Assembly: GCA_003520925.1 (NCBI GenBank)
Contig: DOTV01000017.1
Location: 1 to 7,288, forward strand
Length of the DNA stretch: 7,288 nucleotides
DNA from: Bacteroidales bacterium
GTDB taxonomy: Bacteria > Bacteroidota > Bacteroidia > Bacteroidales > VadinHA17
Direction of reading: 5' to 3'
Each line of letters starts with the position of its first letter. Positions within the stretch are counted from its first letter, which is position 1. A model generated the notes under the pieces. That model saw only the letters and a program-made list of their open reading frames with translations, searched no databases and was not told where the DNA came from. Below are positions 5,526 through 7,288 of the stretch, in pieces. Position numbers and translations under genes: made by a program.

Positions 5526-7288
5526 ATGAAAGGAAAACTAAGACTCTTTAGAAAAGCCCTTGGTCTTGTCTGGGACAGCGCCCCCGGATGGGCAACAGTT
5601 AATATTATGATCTCTGTTCTCCAGAGCTTCCTGCCCCTCGTCCTTGTCTGGCTCATAAAACTTCTTATTGATGAAATAACCAATGCAGCATCAGCCGGAT
5701 CGGCTTCAAATATTATCCCGATGATAATAGCTGTGGTTGTTGTGTACTTTCTTGATGAAGTTTCAAGTGACTCCGGAAATTTTGTAAGGACGAAACAATC
5801 AGTAAAGCTTGAAGGATACATGTACGGACTTTTGCATTCCAAAGCAGTACGGCTCGATCTCATAAACTTTGAGCACCCCGGGTATTATGACTGCCTTTCC
5901 AGGGCAACCTCTGAAGCTCCCTGGAGACCTAACAATATTCTGAACAACATTGTTTCAATGTTCCGCGGGCTCCTTTCCCTGATACTTATGGCCGGACTGC
6001 TGGTCACACTTCACTGGGGAGTGGCTCTTCTTCTGCTTATAGTAAATATTCCGGGTATCTGGTTAAGACTTCATTATGCTGATATCCTTTATCATTTCCA
6101 GAGAGAACAGACACCTGAGGCACGTAAAACAGCCTATTTCAACTGGCTCCTGACAGGCGACAGGCCGTCGAGGGAGATAAGGCTTTTCGGGCTTGGAGAA
6201 TATTTTATTTCACTGTTTAAAAAGTCATTTAACAAGCAGAAGGAAGAAGAACTGAATATTTTAAGAAAAAGAACCCTTATTGAACTGGTCTCGGATCTGT
6301 TTAAGGCATCCTCAATCCTCGTTCTGCTTATAATCATTGCCCGTCAGACAATCAGCGGTAAGCTGACACTTGGCCAGATGGCAATGTTCCTTCTCGCTTT
6401 CAGGCAGGGAATGACTTACATCAAAGACCTTTTCAGTTCCATTGGCGGTCTTTATGAAGACGGATTGTTCATAGGCGATACTTTCGAGTTCCTCGACCTC
6501 AGAGAAAATTTGACCGCCCTGGCTCCGGTAACAACTCCTTCAGATCTGAAATCAGAAATAAGCATTGATAAGCTGTCATTCACTTATCCCGGAAATCAGC
6601 ATCCAACGGTCGACAACATTTCCTTCACAATCAAAAAAGGGGAGATTGTTGCCCTTGTGGGACCTAACGGGGCAGGCAAGAGCACCCTTGTGAGGTTGCT
6701 TGCCCGTCTTTATGATCCCGATTCAGGAAGCGTTAAATGGGACGGGAATGATATCAGGACTATGGATCCTGACAGATACAGGAAATATTTCTCGGTCGTT
6801 TTTCAGGATTTCATGCTTTATAACCTTCCGGCGGGAGAAAACATCAGAATGGGGAATATTGAATCAAAAGATTCCGGAAGTAAGATAAAAGAGGCGGCAT
6901 CATCCGCCGGTGTGGATGACCTGTTAGACAATCTTCCAAAGGGTTATGATACAGTGATCGGGACCCTCTTTGATGACAGCCGTGAGCTGAGCTGGGGAGA
7001 GTGGCAGAAAATAGCCCTTGCCAGAGCTCTTTTCAGGGAGGCTCCGGTATTGATCCTCGATGAACCCTCAAGCTCCCTTGATGCCGATACCGAATATGAG
7101 ATCTTCAGTAAATTCAGGAAGATTGTCAACGGACGAACTTCAATTCTTATAACCCACCGCTTTTCGAATGTAACCCTTGCCGACAGGATAATCGTGCTTG
7201 AAAACGGAGCGATCGCCGAAACCGGAACTCACGGGGAACTGATGGGTAAAAAAGGCAGGTATTATGAAATGTTTACAAAGCAGACGAA
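5526..7288 (+). CDS. ABC exporter, fused permease and ATPase (peptide/multidrug type), 3' end off window
   Basis: The frame stays open from ATG 5526 to the window edge (587 codons seen), and the last residues (GRYYEMFTKQT) are typical of the C-terminus, so little is missing. The type I exporter permease spans about residues 20-320, with hydrophobic segments near 22-45, 62-77, 137-180 (a pair) and 255-275. The nucleotide-binding domain has Walker A GPNGAGKST (379-387), Q-loop Gln427, Walker B VLILDEP with catalytic Glu513, D-loop SSLD (516-519) and H-loop His544. The signature motif is LSWGE (488-492) instead of LSGGQ, followed by the usual WQKIALARA. There is no N-terminal C39 peptidase domain, consistent with leader removal by a separate enzyme such as the upstream S24/S26 peptidase. 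An in-frame TAG at 5502-5504 fixes the start at 5526. The likely role is export of the cassette's product across the inner membrane. The substrate is inferred only from context. Confidence 0.92.
   Translation, partial: MKGKLRLFRKALGLVWDSAPGWATVNIMISVLQSFLPLVLVWLIKLLIDEITNAASAGSASNIIPMIIAVVVVYFLDEVSSDSGNFVRTKQSVKLEGYMYGLLHSKAVRLDLINFEHPGYYDCLSRATSEAPWRPNNILNNIVSMFRGLLSLILMAGLLVTLHWGVALLLLIVNIPGIWLRLHYADILYHFQREQTPEARKTAYFNWLLTGDRPSREIRLFGLGEYFISLFKKSFNKQKEEELNILRKRTLIELVSDLFKASSILVLLIIIARQTISGKLTLGQMAMFLLAFRQGMTYIKDLFSSIGGLYEDGLFIGDTFEFLDLRENLTALAPVTTPSDLKSEISIDKLSFTYPGNQHPTVDNISFTIKKGEIVALVGPNGAGKSTLVRLLARLYDPDSGSVKWDGNDIRTMDPDRYRKYFSVVFQDFMLYNLPAGENIRMGNIESKDSGSKIKEAASSAGVDDLLDNLPKGYDTVIGTLFDDSRELSWGEWQKIALARALFREAPVLILDEPSSSLDADTEYEIFSKFRKIVNGRTSILITHRFSNVTLADRIIVLENGAIAETGTHGELMGKKGRYYEMFTKQT

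Overview
The window looks like chromosomal DNA of a member of the Bacteroidota, probably Bacteroidales-like. IspG is the long form with an extra domain before the iron-sulphur domain, as in Bacteroidota. Shine-Dalgarno sequences are essentially absent. One upstream region carries an exact match to the Bacteroidota -7 promoter element TAnnTTTG. The repeats also resemble those common in Bacteroidota. The lineage is inferred from these traits, not from any database search.

Layout. Positions 1-1530 (+) hold nearly all of ispG (MEP isoprenoid pathway). It is cut by the window's left edge and interrupted by an in-frame TAA at 109-111. Positions 1541-1637 hold a nested inverted-repeat array ending in a T-run, probably the ispG terminator. 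Positions 1637-3586 (-) hold rnr (RNase R), convergent with ispG and lacking the usual N-terminal helix-turn-helix domain. A 72-bp divergent gap (3587-3658) with a candidate promoter leads into a four-gene rightward cassette. Its genes encode a PqqD-like protein (3659-3946), an HprK-like P-loop kinase (about 4066-4974), a small S24/S26 peptidase (4967-5440), and an ABC exporter with fused permease and ATPase (5526 to the window end, 3' end missing).

The first two genes are ordinary housekeeping genes. The cassette is the interesting part. A peptide-binding RRE-type domain, a kinase of the HPr kinase fold, a leader-peptidase-like protease and a peptide-type exporter together suggest a ribosomally made, post-translationally modified peptide (RiPP) pathway, in which a precursor is bound, perhaps phosphorylated, trimmed and exported. 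No precursor gene, lasso cyclase or B2-type protease is visible, so the substrate is unknown and may be encoded to the right of the window. The kinase and peptidase genes overlap by 8 bp, so they are probably co-translated. A GC-rich palindromic repeat cluster (5431-5516) separates peptidase and exporter genes and supplies the last codons and stop of the peptidase gene.
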